A DNA stretch of 64,000 nucleotides from Locusta migratoria (GCA_026315105.1 CM048744.1:358113168-358177167); one strand, 5' to 3'; counted from the stretch's first letter, positions 25,101-34,739 are shown. Numbers and translations are program-made. The notes: generated by a model not told the origin, from the sequence alone.

Positions 25101-28100
25101 TTATGACATGCTGTACCATGCCATGACACTTGTGATGTGACATGACAGGTGACGCAACATGGGAAATCATGCACTTGTGCCCTATAATGTTCAATGAATT
25201 TACATGGTAGAACCAAAGAAATGAGCACACCTATCTAATATTGTGTAGGGCCTCCACGGACATGCAGGCGTGTTGCAGAAAGATGTGGTATGGACTCTAC
25301 TAATGTCTGAAGTAATGCTGGAGGGAATTCACACCACGAATCCTGCAGGACTGTCCAAAAATCCTTAAGATTATGAAGGGGTAACTAATTATTCTGAACC
25401 AGCATGTTGCAAAACATTACAAATACTTTCAGTGTTTATGTCTGGGGATTCTGGTAGCCAGTGGAGGTGTTTAAAATCAAAAGAGTGTTCCTGGAGCAAT
25501 AATGTAACAATTCTGGAAGTGTGAGGGTGTCACATTGTCCTGATGTAATTACCAAAGTCCGCCAGAATGCACAATGGACATGAATGGATTCAGGTGATCA
25601 GCCAAGACACTTATGTACATGTCATCTGTCTGAGTTATCTAGATGTATTAGGGGTCCCATATCACTCCAACAACACATGCCTTTCTTCCCCCCCCCCCCC
25701 CCCCACAATGTTAGAGCCTTCACCAAGCCATGGATTCAAATCTGGCAGCAAGTGCACTAAGCTAACCCTCTGACAAACTTGTCATGAAATACAAAATGCT
25801 GAAGGCGCAACAGAAAAGTGCACCATCTGCAGCACACAACTCTTGAACATGTTAATTGAAACCTTTCCTTGGCTCAGTATGAAAAAAACAGTAATTATCA
25901 GTACACATATAAACTGCAAAAGTTAGTTTTAGAGGTAAATGATGAATCAATGAAACAATAGATTTGGGGAGGGGCAGAGTGGGTGAGGGGACAAAACTAT
26001 TCTAAGATTGTAAGTGCACATGTGGTAACTCATTAAGAGTAAGGACTAAGCAGGGGCAAAGTCTGAAACACCAGACAATTCAGACTTTGAAGTAGACAGT
26101 TAAGAATGGACACTGGATCAGGAGATGGCATATAGCCAAGTGTCAAGAACAGTAACCACATAGAGCAAAGTCAAGGTGGCTGAAACGAGAGTGTCTTATG
26201 TGCACCCAGGCTACAATGACCACCTTGTAATGAGAGGAGTTAACCAAGCAAATAGGGAGAGATTTAATGTCCCAGAGTTTGTTACCTTCAAGGGAAGACG
26301 AATGTGCATGCAAGAGCAATACTACACATCCAGAGTCAGCAGCACAAGATTATCCGAGGGAACAGAATATTAGCAAATCGACGAAGGAGCGTTGCATCCT
26401 TTGAAGCAGCGTCAGCAATTTCATTCCCTGCCACACTGACACTGGCAGCAAGTGAGGCACTCTTGGATTCATTTTAATATGGGATGGACTGAGTATAGCA
26501 CAAAGTTTTTTTAGAAATTCTGAGCATAAATGGCAAAGAGTTCTATGCATGGACTCGTTTAGAGAAAGGCCAAATCTTCCTAAAATTCTCCCAATAAAAC
26601 AAAGTAACATCTTTTATCCATAACTGTTCTCACATGCTCATTCTATATATCTTATCACCTGCAACATTATGACTGCATATTTAATAAATGTGACAGGAAA
26701 AGCAGTTCATTATTAATACAGCATTCAAGAAATATGATATTGTTTTTCCTATTAATCTGCATCATCCTACAAATTCTACATTTAGAAATTCCTTCACAAT
26801 CTAGAAAATTTGTTCCAGCCACATTTCAACCTAACACAGCCACACAATGAAAAAACTTTCTCACAAAGCACAGCAAACAGAATAATACTCTGTTAATCAT
26901 TCCTGTAGAACAGAGAGAAAGAAAAAAATTAATGGATCCTTTCACACTTCTCCGAGGCATTCACGACTATAACCAAGTCTCTGAGAATACTCACCATCAA
27001 GAATAACATACTTGTTCTGTTACTAAAGACATCTTCGAGACAGTCACATATGTACCGACCTATTACATTTGCTTGTACCTTTGTTAGCAGTTTTCAAAGC
27101 AGCACACCATCAAATGCCTTTCAGAAACCAAGGAATATACAGCCAGCCTGTTGCCACTGCAAGATATGTGAGAAGAGGGCAAGCTGAATGTCACACAAGA
27201 GATACTTCTTAAAGCCGTGCTAATGCATGGATAGAAGTTTCCATCCCAATAGGATTTATTATATTTGAACACAGAATATGCTGAAGAATTCTACATCAAA
27301 CTTATGTAACTGTTAATGGTCTGAAACTAAGCCGGTCCATTCTTTCAGTTTTCTTGTAAACAGGATTTTTCAGGTGGTTTGGGATTTTGCACTGTAAATG
27401 CTGGGTAAGAAAGCTATGTTGTCTGGAAGTATATTAAATGGAACTGGAATTATTGAATTTCGTGGAAAAGCCCTGTGACATAAATGGTCGATTCTATTCA
27501 GGATGACAGCTGAACAAAGTGCCCAGAAGAAAGCTCGTCTGGGAGAACTTTATGATATGTAAGAAGAGTAAGTCACAAATATTCAAAGAATATGAAACAA
27601 TTACTTGTAGTTTGGCAAAGACAATGAAACTGAATAAGATTTATAGAATTTATGAACTCATACTTTTCAGTGAAAAGGTACGGCTAATCAACTTTTATTG
27701 AGACAGAATTGGTTGACACATTTAATGCAAATTATGATAGTACTGAGAATCATTTTCGATAACTTAATATGTAAGCTGAAGGGATTTACAGCTAATACTT
27801 AAGAAACTGTTATACCATTCAGTTTGTTACAAACAGTGGCTTCAGAATACAAAGTAGTTGTCACTAATGTGTTACGGTTTTAAATCAATGCCTCTGCTAT
27901 TATATGTTCCATGGTATTAATTCCCATGTATATAGAGTATTCTGTGCCTTGTGTGTGTGTTCTGTGTAACTTTAATCATGAGCATGTATTGCTTACTAAA
28001 TGTTTATAATGTCTTAATGTCTAACAGTGATTACTTAATTGCTTTACCATGTATTAAAGCTAAACTAAAAAAACACCATTTAGAGCCCCAAGTATGCAAC

Positions 28101-29030
28101 TAAACCATTACACAAAGAAGCAAAACATAATAGGTAAATAAATTGTCAACAACATTTGTCTTGTGTCAAGGTCAAGGAGAATGTCACAAGCCAAAAAATC
28201 TCATGGTGTGTAAGTATAATATAAACAACACTTGGTCTAAATATATTTGTTATAGATATTGAAAACAAGGTCTTACTATCACAGAATGCAAAGTTGAATT
28301 TTCACTAAAGCCTAATGTAACAATTCCACAAATATTCCAAAAAACAGATTGAACTGAAAATGTTTCTTTCATAGTGTTAGTGGAGGTTCTCCAGATGGCA
28401 AAATAAGAGTGGTTTCTAGACTTGAGAATAACATTTAGTTAATAAATCTGTTCCTTTGATGTGAAAGCGAAGGCTCTGGATAAATCAATAAGAACAGATA
28501 TTTGTCTAGCAGGAAGGTTGCAGAAACTGATGTTTAAAGCATAGTTTGTGGAAATAAATATCAAAATTTAAAGGTTTTCTAGTAGTGTCAGTTGCACTTC
28601 ATAATTTAGTGTACAAGTAAATTATTTTAGAAACTCCAGTCACCACAATTTGAAAGGGTGACAAAAGGTATAGCTGCAGCTCGCCATACAGTGCTTTAAT
28701 TGTAGACAGCACTGTACACTTGTGGCATGAACAATTAAGACAACCGGACTTCAAAAATATGAAGACTTTGCAATATAGTAGGGGAACCGCAACAAAGTTT
28801 TCTGAACCAGCATACAAACATTTTATCTGCATATAGGGTAAACGAACAACTATCCCACATTCCTCATCATGCACAACCCAATCTATCACTTTTTTAACAA
28901 TGGAAAATCTCATGGGAATGTCAATAACAGAGGACAGACAACTTGCCCTAAAGACATTTGCTGAGCTGGTAACAAGCATAAAAAATATACAATCACATTC
29001 CCACAAATGGACTTAATTGAGAAAAACACA

Positions 29031-29065
<35 letters not shown>

Positions 29066-32000
29066 CTATTTCCGGCCATTCCAGTGCTGGAGCAATGTGC
29101 ATGAATGTATGTGTTTCATTTTCTGACATTTTCTGTCTGAAAATTTGAAGTTGTGTTAATGGGATTGTCTATTTTTCGTACGTCTTTACAGTGAGTTGTT
29201 ATTTATTCCCTATTATTGACTATCATTGTCACCAATAAAGTGATGTGCTCACTACTGTAACTCCCGTTTCTTTTGGTGGAAAGAAATATACAGTGACTTA
29301 ATGATTATACTAACTTTACAGCAGCTTATAATCTTCAAATCTCGAAGAGTTTCATTACTTTAAAAGTATGGACTGGATATTGTTCATTTTAACATGAAAA
29401 TTTGTACATTTAGATGTGCAACAGTTGTGAACACATTCCAAATGAAATGATAATATTTAACAACTAAGTCCAGGTTGGAATTCATATTATAATAAGGATA
29501 GATTACAAAGAAACGCACATAGGCCTACGTGTGTGTCTTTCTAATGTGCCTGCCACACCTTGTAGAAAGTCTTTGCAGTGAGTTGTAATCTATCCTCATT
29601 ATAGTGTTGACATAAGATTTTTTGAAGAAAAGGAAGTGTAACTTGAGTTTACCATAAGGTACACATCTCTGCAAAATGCAGTGACAGAATGACTAAATCA
29701 TTCCCCTCAAACTGCGCTATTTTTTCCCCTCTCCCCACACACCCAATGTTCGTAAGCTATATCTTTCCACTAGGATTTGGCAAATGATACTCATTCAAAT
29801 GGACTGTACATGGCAAAGTTTTGACACTACTGAGCATCTTCGAACAATCACCTGATATTTGATTCACAAGTGCAAGAAACTACAAACTAAGCAGAAGCAT
29901 AAGCTTATTTGTGCATAAAATTTGACAGTTTTGTGAACACTGGAGAAAACAGCATTAAATCCTGCCAATGCGCAAGACTGTATTGGGCTTTAACAAATTT
30001 ATGAAAGACATCTTATACAGTGTAGTTATGTCTAGGTACATGAACATCTGTAGTGAAATTTAAAAGGTAACACAGAATAAATTTAAATGTTATCCTGTTT
30101 CAGTTTGAAAATAAGACAATATTCAGAGGAAACAAGGAAGGACATTCTTCTAACAAACAAAATAAATTGGGGTTAAGTCATTGTAATTTCTATCACAATT
30201 ATAAATAATAGTGACAAGCACCACTTTGAATGCCACTAAATTTACTCCTTGATGAAGGTTGTTAAAAGACAATCCCTGGCGTAATTGAAGATAGGGATAC
30301 CACATGCTGGCTCTGATCAATCACATGATAGGTTTGGAAATTGTGAATGAATATACAGGCTCAACTGAAGTGTGCAATAAGACCCGTTGGCTTTGACCAA
30401 TGACAACATATCTGACTTACAAATGATAGTTTGTTTACAAGAATAATGTAGATTACATATTACGATTTTATGTTTCAAAGTGATCTGTAGCTTCTCTCTA
30501 TAGTTAGGTAAATGTCAAAGGTAGGTAGCTTGGGGTTTAAATCCTGCTGACAGTGTGGTTATTAGAGACGGAGTACACACTGATTTTTTAGGTATGGTAG
30601 TGGAAGAAAATCAGCCGTGCCCTTTGAAAGGAACCATTCTGGCATATGCATGGAGTGATTTAGGGAAATCAAGGAAAATCTAAATCTGAATGGCTGGAGG
30701 TGGATTTGAACCACTATCCATCTGAATGCAAGTCCAATGTGTTACCACTGTGCCAACTCGGTTATAGGTCAAACAAAGAGGTATGTGTGTGTGTTTTGTC
30801 AGGAGTGAGTGCCAAAGGTGCACATTTTTGGGCTGAAACCTATGATCACTGGTAGATTCTATTCTGGTCATCTGTAATTTAAGAGGACAATCACAGATTA
30901 TTTATTCTCTACAATACGTATGTACTACAATATTATCCCATAAGTTTATATTCATTGATAGTGTGCATTTTGCTAATTGGTATATGTATGAAGCGTATCT
31001 TTTGAGACTTAGATATGACATTAGTCAAAGCCGATGGGTTGTATCGTGGTCCTCAATTATGGCAATGGAGTCCATTTACATTACCTAAAGCAAACCCATG
31101 TAGGGACTAGTTCTTGATGTAATTATCCGAATCACAATGAAGTAGCAATCTGCATACCCAAATAAATTTTATTAACTTCCCTGTGACTAAGATTCGGAGT
31201 CATTCATCAAAGCTGACTGGTGATATCCCGATCTTCCAGTGACCCTAATATAAGTGCTGGTTGGATAACTTCACTGTTATTGCTATTACACTGACAACTT
31301 ACAGGTTTGATAGCATATGAGAGAACAATGTTAAAATTAATTTTTTCCCCAATCTCATTCAGCGTAACATGTAATCACAAACACCATGATACAACAGTCT
31401 CAAATGTAGTCTGTCATTTTGCTGTGGTGTCACATTAAATAATGCTCAAGCAGGCATGTATACCATACACAAGCATCATAATAATAAGGCAGCTGCAACC
31501 AGATGAACTCTGTGGTTCAAATTTGCTGTGTATTTCAAATAAAAAGGTTACCTTCATCCATCGTTTTCTTTAGTTGTTTTCCCAAGAGGGAGCCAGAGGC
31601 TATTTCCTCACGCAGCATATCGCCGGTTGAAAGATGACATACACAATATTTATTCTTAAGTAGTGGAGCCTGCAAAAAAAAAAAAAAGGTAACTATTATA
31701 CAAATCCAATATTTATTATAATTCGTATACTATAATAAAACTGTTTCATCACTATTACCCAGCCAAAAATTCATTTCGGGTTCTGTCTTCCCAAGAAGCA
31801 ATCGAATTTTTTTTTTTTTTTTTTTTTTTTTGTATGAAACACATTCAGCCTAAAGTTGGAAGAATCTGTCACACTACCTAACGAGTTAAACTAACTTTTC
31901 AGACATTGGAAACGAATGTTTTAATAAATGAAAGACAAACGATTACATGAACGAATTACAACTGTCACTATTTATTTAATTCGGTGGTCATACATCTCAA

Positions 32001-32275
32001 ATATATTACAGAAGTAGGCCTATAATGTGATGTAAACAGTCTTTCATTATCTGTCACTTATGTTTCCTCGATTAAACAACCATTTCATTGCTAGAGCTGC
32101 CCCAAGTAAGAACGGATTTCGAACTTGGTACTTTCAACTAAGTCGTAAAAAGGACTTTGAAACTCACCTGTGTGCCCTTGCCGGAGCCCGGTGGTCCCAA
32201 AAGAACGGCTTTTATTCCTGCAGGTGTTCCATCAGCTGGTTGCTCTTTAGCAACTTGCGCAGCGTGAGGTGGCAT
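9965..32275 (-). CDS. AK2: Adenylate kinase 2, complete six-exon gene (mitochondrial intermembrane-space type)
   Basis: This gene encodes the enzyme that interconverts ATP + AMP and 2 ADP; the AK2 family acts in the mitochondrial intermembrane space. Coding exons on the minus strand are 32275-32168, 31669-31552, 21532-21414, 21337-21170, 16760-16646 and 10074-9965. They total 738 nt including TAG, giving 245 residues. All introns are GT/AG and phases agree throughout (0,1,0,0,1). Visible motifs are the P-loop GPPGSGKGT (residues 27-35), TGDMLR (51-56), GFLLDGFPRT (100-109), the LID with RRITGRL (142-148) and SGRSYHEEF, and RRSDD (179-183) with the arginines expected to contact phosphates. Length and residues match insect and vertebrate AK2 end to end. 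The N-terminus has no obvious cleavable presequence, as is usual for AK2. Introns are about 0.5, 10.0, 0.08, 4.4 and 6.6 kb. Identification comes from recognising the family, not from a search; UTRs are not defined. Confidence 0.96.
10365..10415 (-). ncRNA. Hammerhead-ribozyme-like motif, left arm
   Basis: The minus strand reads UCCCA, CUGAUGA, stem II GCUG/CAGC with loop CAACGC, GAAAC, AU, GUC, then UGGGA. UCCCA pairs perfectly with UGGGA as stem I, and stem III is a minimal AC/GU pair with a 2-nt loop, as described for Penelope-type hammerheads. One extra U sits between CUGAUGA and stem II. The predicted cut follows GUC. Folding and cleavage are untested. Confidence 0.65.
10955..10981. repeat. 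(GT)n microsatellite in left arm
   Basis: About 13 GT units; the partner tract on the other arm (AC, about 11214-11256) is longer, so the two have drifted apart in length since the arms formed. Confidence 0.85.
11214..11256. repeat. (AC)n microsatellite in right arm
   Basis: About 21 AC units, the inverted partner of the GT tract near 10955-10981. Confidence 0.85.
11793..11843 (+). ncRNA. Hammerhead-ribozyme-like motif, right arm
   Basis: Plus-strand partner of the left-arm motif: CUGAUGA at 11802-11808, GCUG/CAGC stem with loop CAACAC, GAAAC at 11824-11828, GUC at 11831-11833, UGGGA after it. Stem I here is UGCCA with UGGGA, so one G-G mismatch weakens it. The core is otherwise kept. Confidence 0.6.
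11957..13070. other. AK2 intron 5, unassigned part
   Basis: No domain or clear repeat was recognised. Short frames here (for example 12008-12259 plus, 12842-13057 minus) have no recognisable homology. Confidence 0.3.
13075..13148. repeat. Compound microsatellite (GC)n-(C)n-(CA)n
   Basis: A GCGCGC start, a run of C, then about 24 CA units to 13146. Confidence 0.85.
13149..13839. other. AK2 intron 5, unassigned part
   Basis: No recognisable coding or repeat structure. Confidence 0.3.
13840..14336 (-). mobile_element. CR1/Jockey-like LINE, 3' part of RT and 3' end
   Basis: Minus-strand frame 14330-14091 reads NVNQRLRFIGKTLKRCN and LEYCCPVWD with VQRAASFV, the conserved C-terminal RT region of CR1/Jockey-type LINEs. 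It is followed by the family 3' end with CTTAAATG-AATTTGCAGAG near 13870-13888. It is 5'-truncated and broken by stops. Confidence 0.8.
14470..14488. repeat. Poly-C tract
   Basis: About 18 consecutive C after CT. Confidence 0.9.
14489..16140. other. AK2 intron 5, unassigned; hairpin and pyrimidine-rich tract
   Basis: A 13-bp stem with about 9-nt loop at 15012-15047 (GTGGCTGATGGGT with ACCCATCAACCAC, one mismatch). A C/T-rich low-complexity stretch at 15840-16110 produces a proline-rich spurious frame (15740-16135). No gene was seen. Confidence 0.4.
16190..16300 (+). repeat. Dispersed repeat fragment
   Basis: The segment ending CTTTACGGTGAGTTATTA is shared with 29140-29235 (CTTTACAGTGAGTTGTTA) and 29575-29610. 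It is likely one end of a widespread non-coding element. Confidence 0.4.
16646..16760 (-). CDS. AK2: AK2 coding exon 5
   Basis: Residues 172-209 plus one base. It begins LTGEPLIRRSDDN and ends VDYYSLK. The first residue is Leu where other AK2 proteins usually have Ile or Val, a conservative change. The acceptor is AATCAG|TT and the donor AAAG|GTCAGT. An RTE-like LINE scrap begins about 30 bp upstream of the acceptor in intron 4. Confidence 0.95.
16790..16960 (+). pseudogene. RTE-like LINE reverse transcriptase scrap
   Basis: Reads KCENYRTTSLISPGCKVLTQ then IIYI, and after a stop MEKLVQ and YDQFGFRRTGC. This matches the NYR-SLIS-KILT-IIYRRME-DQFGFR block of the RTE-like LINEs also present at 22.7-24.9 and 39.5-41 kb. 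It runs opposite to AK2 and ends within about 30 bp of the exon 5 acceptor. Confidence 0.75.
16961..19029. other. AK2 intron 4, unassigned
   Basis: A more GC-rich patch with many CpG lies at 17320-17600 and could be a retroelement terminal region, but no partner was found in the window. Confidence 0.3.
19030..20640 (-). mobile_element. Penelope-like retroelement, degraded, RT plus GIY-YIG
   Basis: On the minus strand, in order: an N-terminal segment with LSGTEFNDTTLKVLSMGLDF (20420-20350), an ADK-type block (about 20140), FRCGNQYYEETEGVAMGS (RT domain near 19990-19930), then GLDVLVRRKADKSIGHTVYQ and KPTHTDLYLQASSCCHPAQ (19720-19600), PYAGYISARIGRIQSQHNI (19430-19370), and a GIY-YIG start CGMAYIGQTTRTVD (19300-19255). 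This order is diagnostic of Penelope-like elements. There are many stops, and part of the RT fingers/palm is missing near 20030. It lies in AK2 intron 4. Confidence 0.88.
20641..21169. other. AK2 intron 4, segment next to exon 4, unassigned
   Basis: No domain recognised; a run of 9-10 G occurs near 20935-20946. Confidence 0.3.
21170..21337 (-). CDS. AK2: AK2 coding exon 4 (LID domain)
   Basis: Residues 116-171 in 56 whole codons. The exon covers LDKLLDKRNTALDAVVEFSI and the LID segment RRITGRLIHPASGRSYHEEF and ends PMKDD. The acceptor is TGTTAG|CT and the donor GAT|GTAAGT. Confidence 0.96.
21414..21532 (-). CDS. AK2: AK2 coding exon 3 (CORE, FLLDGFPRT)
   Basis: Residues 76-115, with KLVSDELVVNLID and the family signature GFLLDGFPRTVPQAEK. 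The acceptor is ATTTCAG|GA and the donor AAG|GTGAGT. It is separated from exon 4 by a 76-bp intron, the only short intron in the gene. Confidence 0.96.
21533..22669. other. AK2 intron 2, 3' segment, unassigned
   Basis: AT-rich, with no recognisable element. Confidence 0.3.
23165..23328. mobile_element. Repeat fragment inserted in the RTE-like LINE
   Basis: About 160 bp, running from TGGGTCCTATCTCACTTCTC to CTATTGCATTTTCTTGT, interrupts the RT between its FKK and KEDADRYENYR parts. It is closely related to 26930-27080, where the family continues farther. Confidence 0.55.
23735..24078. mobile_element. Foldback element with 8-bp target duplication and hammerhead-like remnants
   Basis: Arms of about 90-100 bp (about 23755-23850 and 23925-24010) are inverted copies: AGTCTAGAT and ATCTAGACT at the outside, GACCGGTTTCAACTATTTTA against TAAAATGGCTTGAAACTAGC inside. 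AATACAGG occurs at 23727-23734 and 24079-24086. Each arm keeps a degenerate outward motif of the form UGAAGAUGACC-loop-GGCUUGAAAC. Confidence 0.6.
24901..25204. other. Intron 2, unassigned; imperfect CATGACATG repeats
   Basis: Many short ATGTCACATGATG/CATGACATGC-type repeats at 24940-25160, a simple decayed low-complexity patch. Confidence 0.35.
25205..25690 (-). pseudogene. Tc1-type transposon fragment (transposase C-terminal end and one terminus)
   Basis: The minus strand gives, with frameshifts, a PFMSIVHSGGL-like part, then HPHTSRIVTLLLQEHSFDFK and HLHWLPESPDIN, matching the HP-QQDNA-H and W P-SPD-N blocks of Tc1 transposases, then a DSWCE-like and RGGP-like end. The end at about 25205-25235 carries CCAAAGAAATG, resembling a Tc1-family terminus. 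The catalytic triad is not intact. Confidence 0.7.
25687..25705. repeat. Poly-C tract
   Basis: About 18 C adjacent to the Tc1 fragment. Confidence 0.9.
26090..26610 (-). pseudogene. I-like LINE, RNase H and 3' end remnants
   Basis: On the minus strand, with one frame change, VSVAGNEIADAASKDATLLR (about 26445-26385) is the RNase H block with GNE-AD. Farther on, NKLWDIKSLPI (about 26275) and then VAWVHIRHS (about 26200) match the NKLR-IKP and RLRIGHT segments that close such ORFs. It is inactive and 5'-truncated. Confidence 0.7.
26925..27360. repeat. Dispersed repeat shared with 23165-23328
   Basis: The first 155 bp match the insert in the RTE-like LINE (CCTTTCACACTTCTC, ACATACTTGTTCTGTTACTA). 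The rest may be minus-strand LINE RT (CAGCACACCATCAAATGCC), but no frame is convincing. Confidence 0.45.
27361..29033. other. AK2 intron 2, unassigned
   Basis: Holds a 135-codon minus frame (28599-29006) with no recognisable domain and ordinary intronic composition; not called as a gene. Confidence 0.3.
29034..29062. repeat. (CA)n microsatellite
   Basis: About 14 CA units. Confidence 0.9.
29465..29620. repeat. Short foldback (inverted repeat, about 150 bp)
   Basis: ATTATAATAAGGATAGATTAC at about 29488-29508 pairs with GTAATCTATCCTCATTATAG at about 29586-29605. It is probably a small MITE; the right arm overlaps the repeat also seen near 16270 and 29200. Confidence 0.5.
29621..30374. other. 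AK2 intron 2, unassigned
   Basis: No recognisable element. Confidence 0.3.
30375..31045. mobile_element. MITE-like TIR element, copy B
   Basis: Ends ACCCGTTGGCTTTGACCAAT (left) and the inverted ATTAGTCAAAGCCGATGGGT (right) match copy A at 2231-3291. The interior differs in length and contains a SINE. Confidence 0.6.
30596..30775 (-). mobile_element. tRNA-derived SINE
   Basis: The minus strand has a tRNA-like head (GGTTATAACC-type start, B-box GGTTCAAATCC near 30700) and a body with GATTTCCCTAAATCACTCC and GAATGGTTCCTTTCAAAGGG. The same body lies in the plus orientation at 32.93-33.1 kb. Confidence 0.7.
31046..31551. other. AK2 intron 2, 5' segment, unassigned
   Basis: No recognisable element. 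Confidence 0.3.
31552..31669 (-). CDS. AK2: AK2 coding exon 2 (NMP-binding region)
   Basis: Residues 37-75 plus one base of codon 76. It reads APLLKNKYCVCHLSTGDMLR and ends at KKTMDE. The acceptor follows an A-run-rich tract (TTTTTTGCAG|G) and the donor is GAAG|GTAACC. The 118-nt length leaves phase 1, which exon 3 completes. Confidence 0.94.
31808..31831. repeat. Poly-T tract in AK2 intron 1
   Basis: About 24 T; an A-run of about 14 also lies just upstream of the exon 2 acceptor (31674-31687 on the plus strand). Confidence 0.85.
32168..32275 (-). CDS. AK2: AK2 coding exon 1 (start codon and P-loop)
   Basis: Residues 1-36. The exon starts at the ATG ending MPPHAAQVAK and closes on the complete P-loop GPPGSGKGTQ. 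The donor is CAG|GTGAGT, close to consensus, and phase is 0. The start was chosen because it gives a short polar N-terminal tail like that of other insect AK2 proteins. Confidence 0.93.
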
Positions 32276-32929
32276 TGTATTTATCTGCGCTTGCTTTCAA
32301 AAAGACTTCAACTGCAGAATCCAAACGTATCACTATTATGTCACAAGCACAAAACTAGCAATTAACCTGCTGTGCTCCCCTCTCCATCAACATCACTACC
32401 GAAGATAAAAACAACCACGTCTCTGGTCTCACATGGCTAAACCAAAGATCTCTAAAAGAGGAGAGCTATCGAAATACCCGTGCATATACAGCAAAAAGTC
32501 TGCAGAAAAGTCTGCACATACAAGATTGATCATGGCCTGTGGATAGAAAATTTGTGCAGATATTATATGTAGACAAACATGGAAGTTGGAGGTGAGAGCG
32601 AAATTCTTCAAATGTGTGGATTTTGCGCACTAAGAAATTGAAGCGTGTGGACAAGAGACCACTGCAATTATGTCGTGTGAAACCTGTTTGAGCCACCTTT
32701 TTACTTACTTAGGGGTTTATCTTCAATACTTTCTTTTCTTTATTGTTATTTCACGCCCATGCTGGCAAGCTGGCCTCAGCATTCTACCCTGCTCTTCAGT
32801 CACATGTACAATATATGGATAAGTTGAAATTTAAAGAAGAACAGTAGACTATAAATGCAGTATTAAAACTTGGAAAAAGCGTTAAAATGAACGAAATGAA
32901 TAAAGTGTCGATTTAAAATGTATGTATTC
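32276..32929. other. Region upstream of AK2; presumed 5' UTR and promoter
   Basis: This region must include the AK2 5' UTR and core promoter, but no TATA box, initiator or CpG island stands out, so no site is called. Confidence 0.3.
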
Positions 32930-33135
32930 AGATATAGAGGATGGTGGTTCGAATCCACCTATGACCATCAAGATTTCGATTCTCCGTGATTTTTCTAAAA
33001 CACTCCACGTAAATGCTGGGATGGTTCCTTTTAAAGGGCTCGGCCGATTTCCTTCCCCAGCCTTACCCAAACAACCCAAGTGTAACCTCCGCCTGTAATG
33101 ACCATGAGTCGTTAAACACTAATCTCCCTAATCTC
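32930..33135 (+). mobile_element. tRNA-derived SINE (head truncated)
   Basis: B-box GGTTCGAATCC at 32946-32956, then the CGTGATTTTTCTAAAACACT, GATGGTTCCTTTTAAAGGGC and CCTTCCCCAGCC body. It matches the minus-strand SINE near 30.6 kb. Confidence 0.7.
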
Positions 33136-33286
33136 AGATACAGAACTGCCATGGTGGCTAAAACACTGACGTTATACAAAACACAGAGACACTGTTAAAA
33201 TACACTGCACTACACTTTTCTGCCTGTTTGGTGGCTGCTGAAGTCTTAAAACCACACGAAGTAAACATACACAACACAACACTTGG

Positions 33287-33478
33287 CCGCAGCTGAGCAC
33301 ATTGTGGCACTATGCTACGATGCGTGAGGCCGTTCCTCATCAGGGGTTCGAATCCCCCCTTGGGGAATGGATGTTTGTGCTGTCTTTAGTATAAGTTAGC
33401 TCATGACCAGTTTGTAAGTTTAGGGACTGATGACACCACAGTTAATTCCCTTAAGCCAAACAAACATTTGCACACAAA
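33287..33478 (+). mobile_element. tRNA-derived SINE
   Basis: Head with GAGGCCGTTC and B-box GGTTCGAATCCC at 33345, body with GTATAAGTTAGCTCATGACC, AGTTTGTAAGTTTAGGGACT, GATGAC. This is the most common SINE family of the window. Confidence 0.8.
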
Positions 33479-34000
33479 ACTTTACGATATACTGTTAAAA
33501 ACATAGAACTGAAGACCCGCAGGGAATGGGGGTGGGAAGGGATGTGCGGAGAGGTGCAGTGTGCATCCGGCAAGAACGGCCGGGTACGCCGTTAGTTAGG
33601 CAACCCGTCGTGTAGCCTCTATGCGGTGACTCAGCTGCGCGCAACGCTGGCGGCCGCCCATGCCCCCGTGTCGTGTATCTTGGGTATGAGGCAGTATGAC
33701 TGAGTGCGGTCGGGTACGGTTGGGTACGATCGGGTCTGAGTGCGCACCACCATTACGTCTGCCCTTGTCGTGCTGTTTATGGAACAAGTATGTCCGCTGC
33801 TCGGTCATTCGGGTATCTTGTGTATTTCCGTGTCTGCAACCAATAAAGACTGCACAAAAGTAATTTTATAATGCGTTTCGCAGGAGTGGAATTGTAAGTG
33901 ATGTGACCAATCGAAAATAATGAAAAAATTGGCAACGAGAGTGTCACACTACATGCAAGAGAAAGTTAATTTTGGAATGAAACAAAAGATTACCTCCTTA
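33479..34000. other. GC-rich segment with CGGGTACG repeats, perhaps a hAT 5' end
   Basis: Several copies of the GGGTACG motif cluster at 33580-33740 in an otherwise AT-rich area. Repeated subterminal motifs of this kind are typical of hAT transposase binding sites, and a hAT transposase remnant lies just downstream. Confidence 0.4.
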
Positions 34001-34440
34001 GCGAAATATAAGATTTTTTTTACTCTCCAGCAGTTAAGGAAGAAGTACTAGTTGCTGCCAGAGATCTTTGCAGGAGAGTGTAATCGAAAACCAGCAAATG
34101 GACAAAGGAAGGAGCAAAGAATTCAAGAGGACCAGAACTGGTTACGACACTTGGCATGACAAAACCGAAGATGTGCAAAGCTACAATGATGCATCTCTAT
34201 ATTAAGTTATTGAAGCATCTGAATTGGACGATACTCAAATGCTTCATTGGTGGAAACAAAAATCCCTAATATTCCCAAAACTATCCCAAGTAGCAAACAA
34301 TAGTTTTGCTGTCCCTGCTACTAGTGCTCTGTGTGAAAGTACATTTAGTATTGATGGTAACATTATCCTGGAAAAAATAATTAATTAACCTTGAACATGT
34401 TGATGAACTTTTGTTCCTTAAAATTATAAAAATGATTTTT
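34000..34440 (+). pseudogene. hAT transposase C-terminal fragment
   Basis: Reads WWKQKSLIFPKLSQVANNSF then AVPATSALCESTFSIDGNII, the hAT dimerisation domain (W, FP-LS-LA, P-TSA-SE-FS--G-I). Stops and frameshifts precede and follow it. Confidence 0.8.
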
Positions 34441-34739
34441 GTGCCACTGACAAACATTCATTTATGACATATGTATATAAATATATTTGTTATTAAACAG
34501 GTAGTAAAATGTTTATGCCATTCATTACAGTTCTACAAACAATAACAATAATGAAGAATACATGGTTGTTTTCAATTGATAAAAATACACCACAATTAAC
34601 CAAATATGAAGTAGTTTATCTTTATTCAGTTGTCTAGTATCCTGAAATTTGCACCTAACCAGTTTCAGCTACTGTGATTTATTTGTTAGTAATTATTTAA
34701 TATTATTAACTGAAAACTTGGTATTGACTGGGTATTTGA

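Noticed and set aside
28599..29006. 135-codon minus-strand frame inside AK2 intron 2
   Set aside because: No recognisable domain, no partner exons or splice signals, and composition like the surrounding intron; likely chance.
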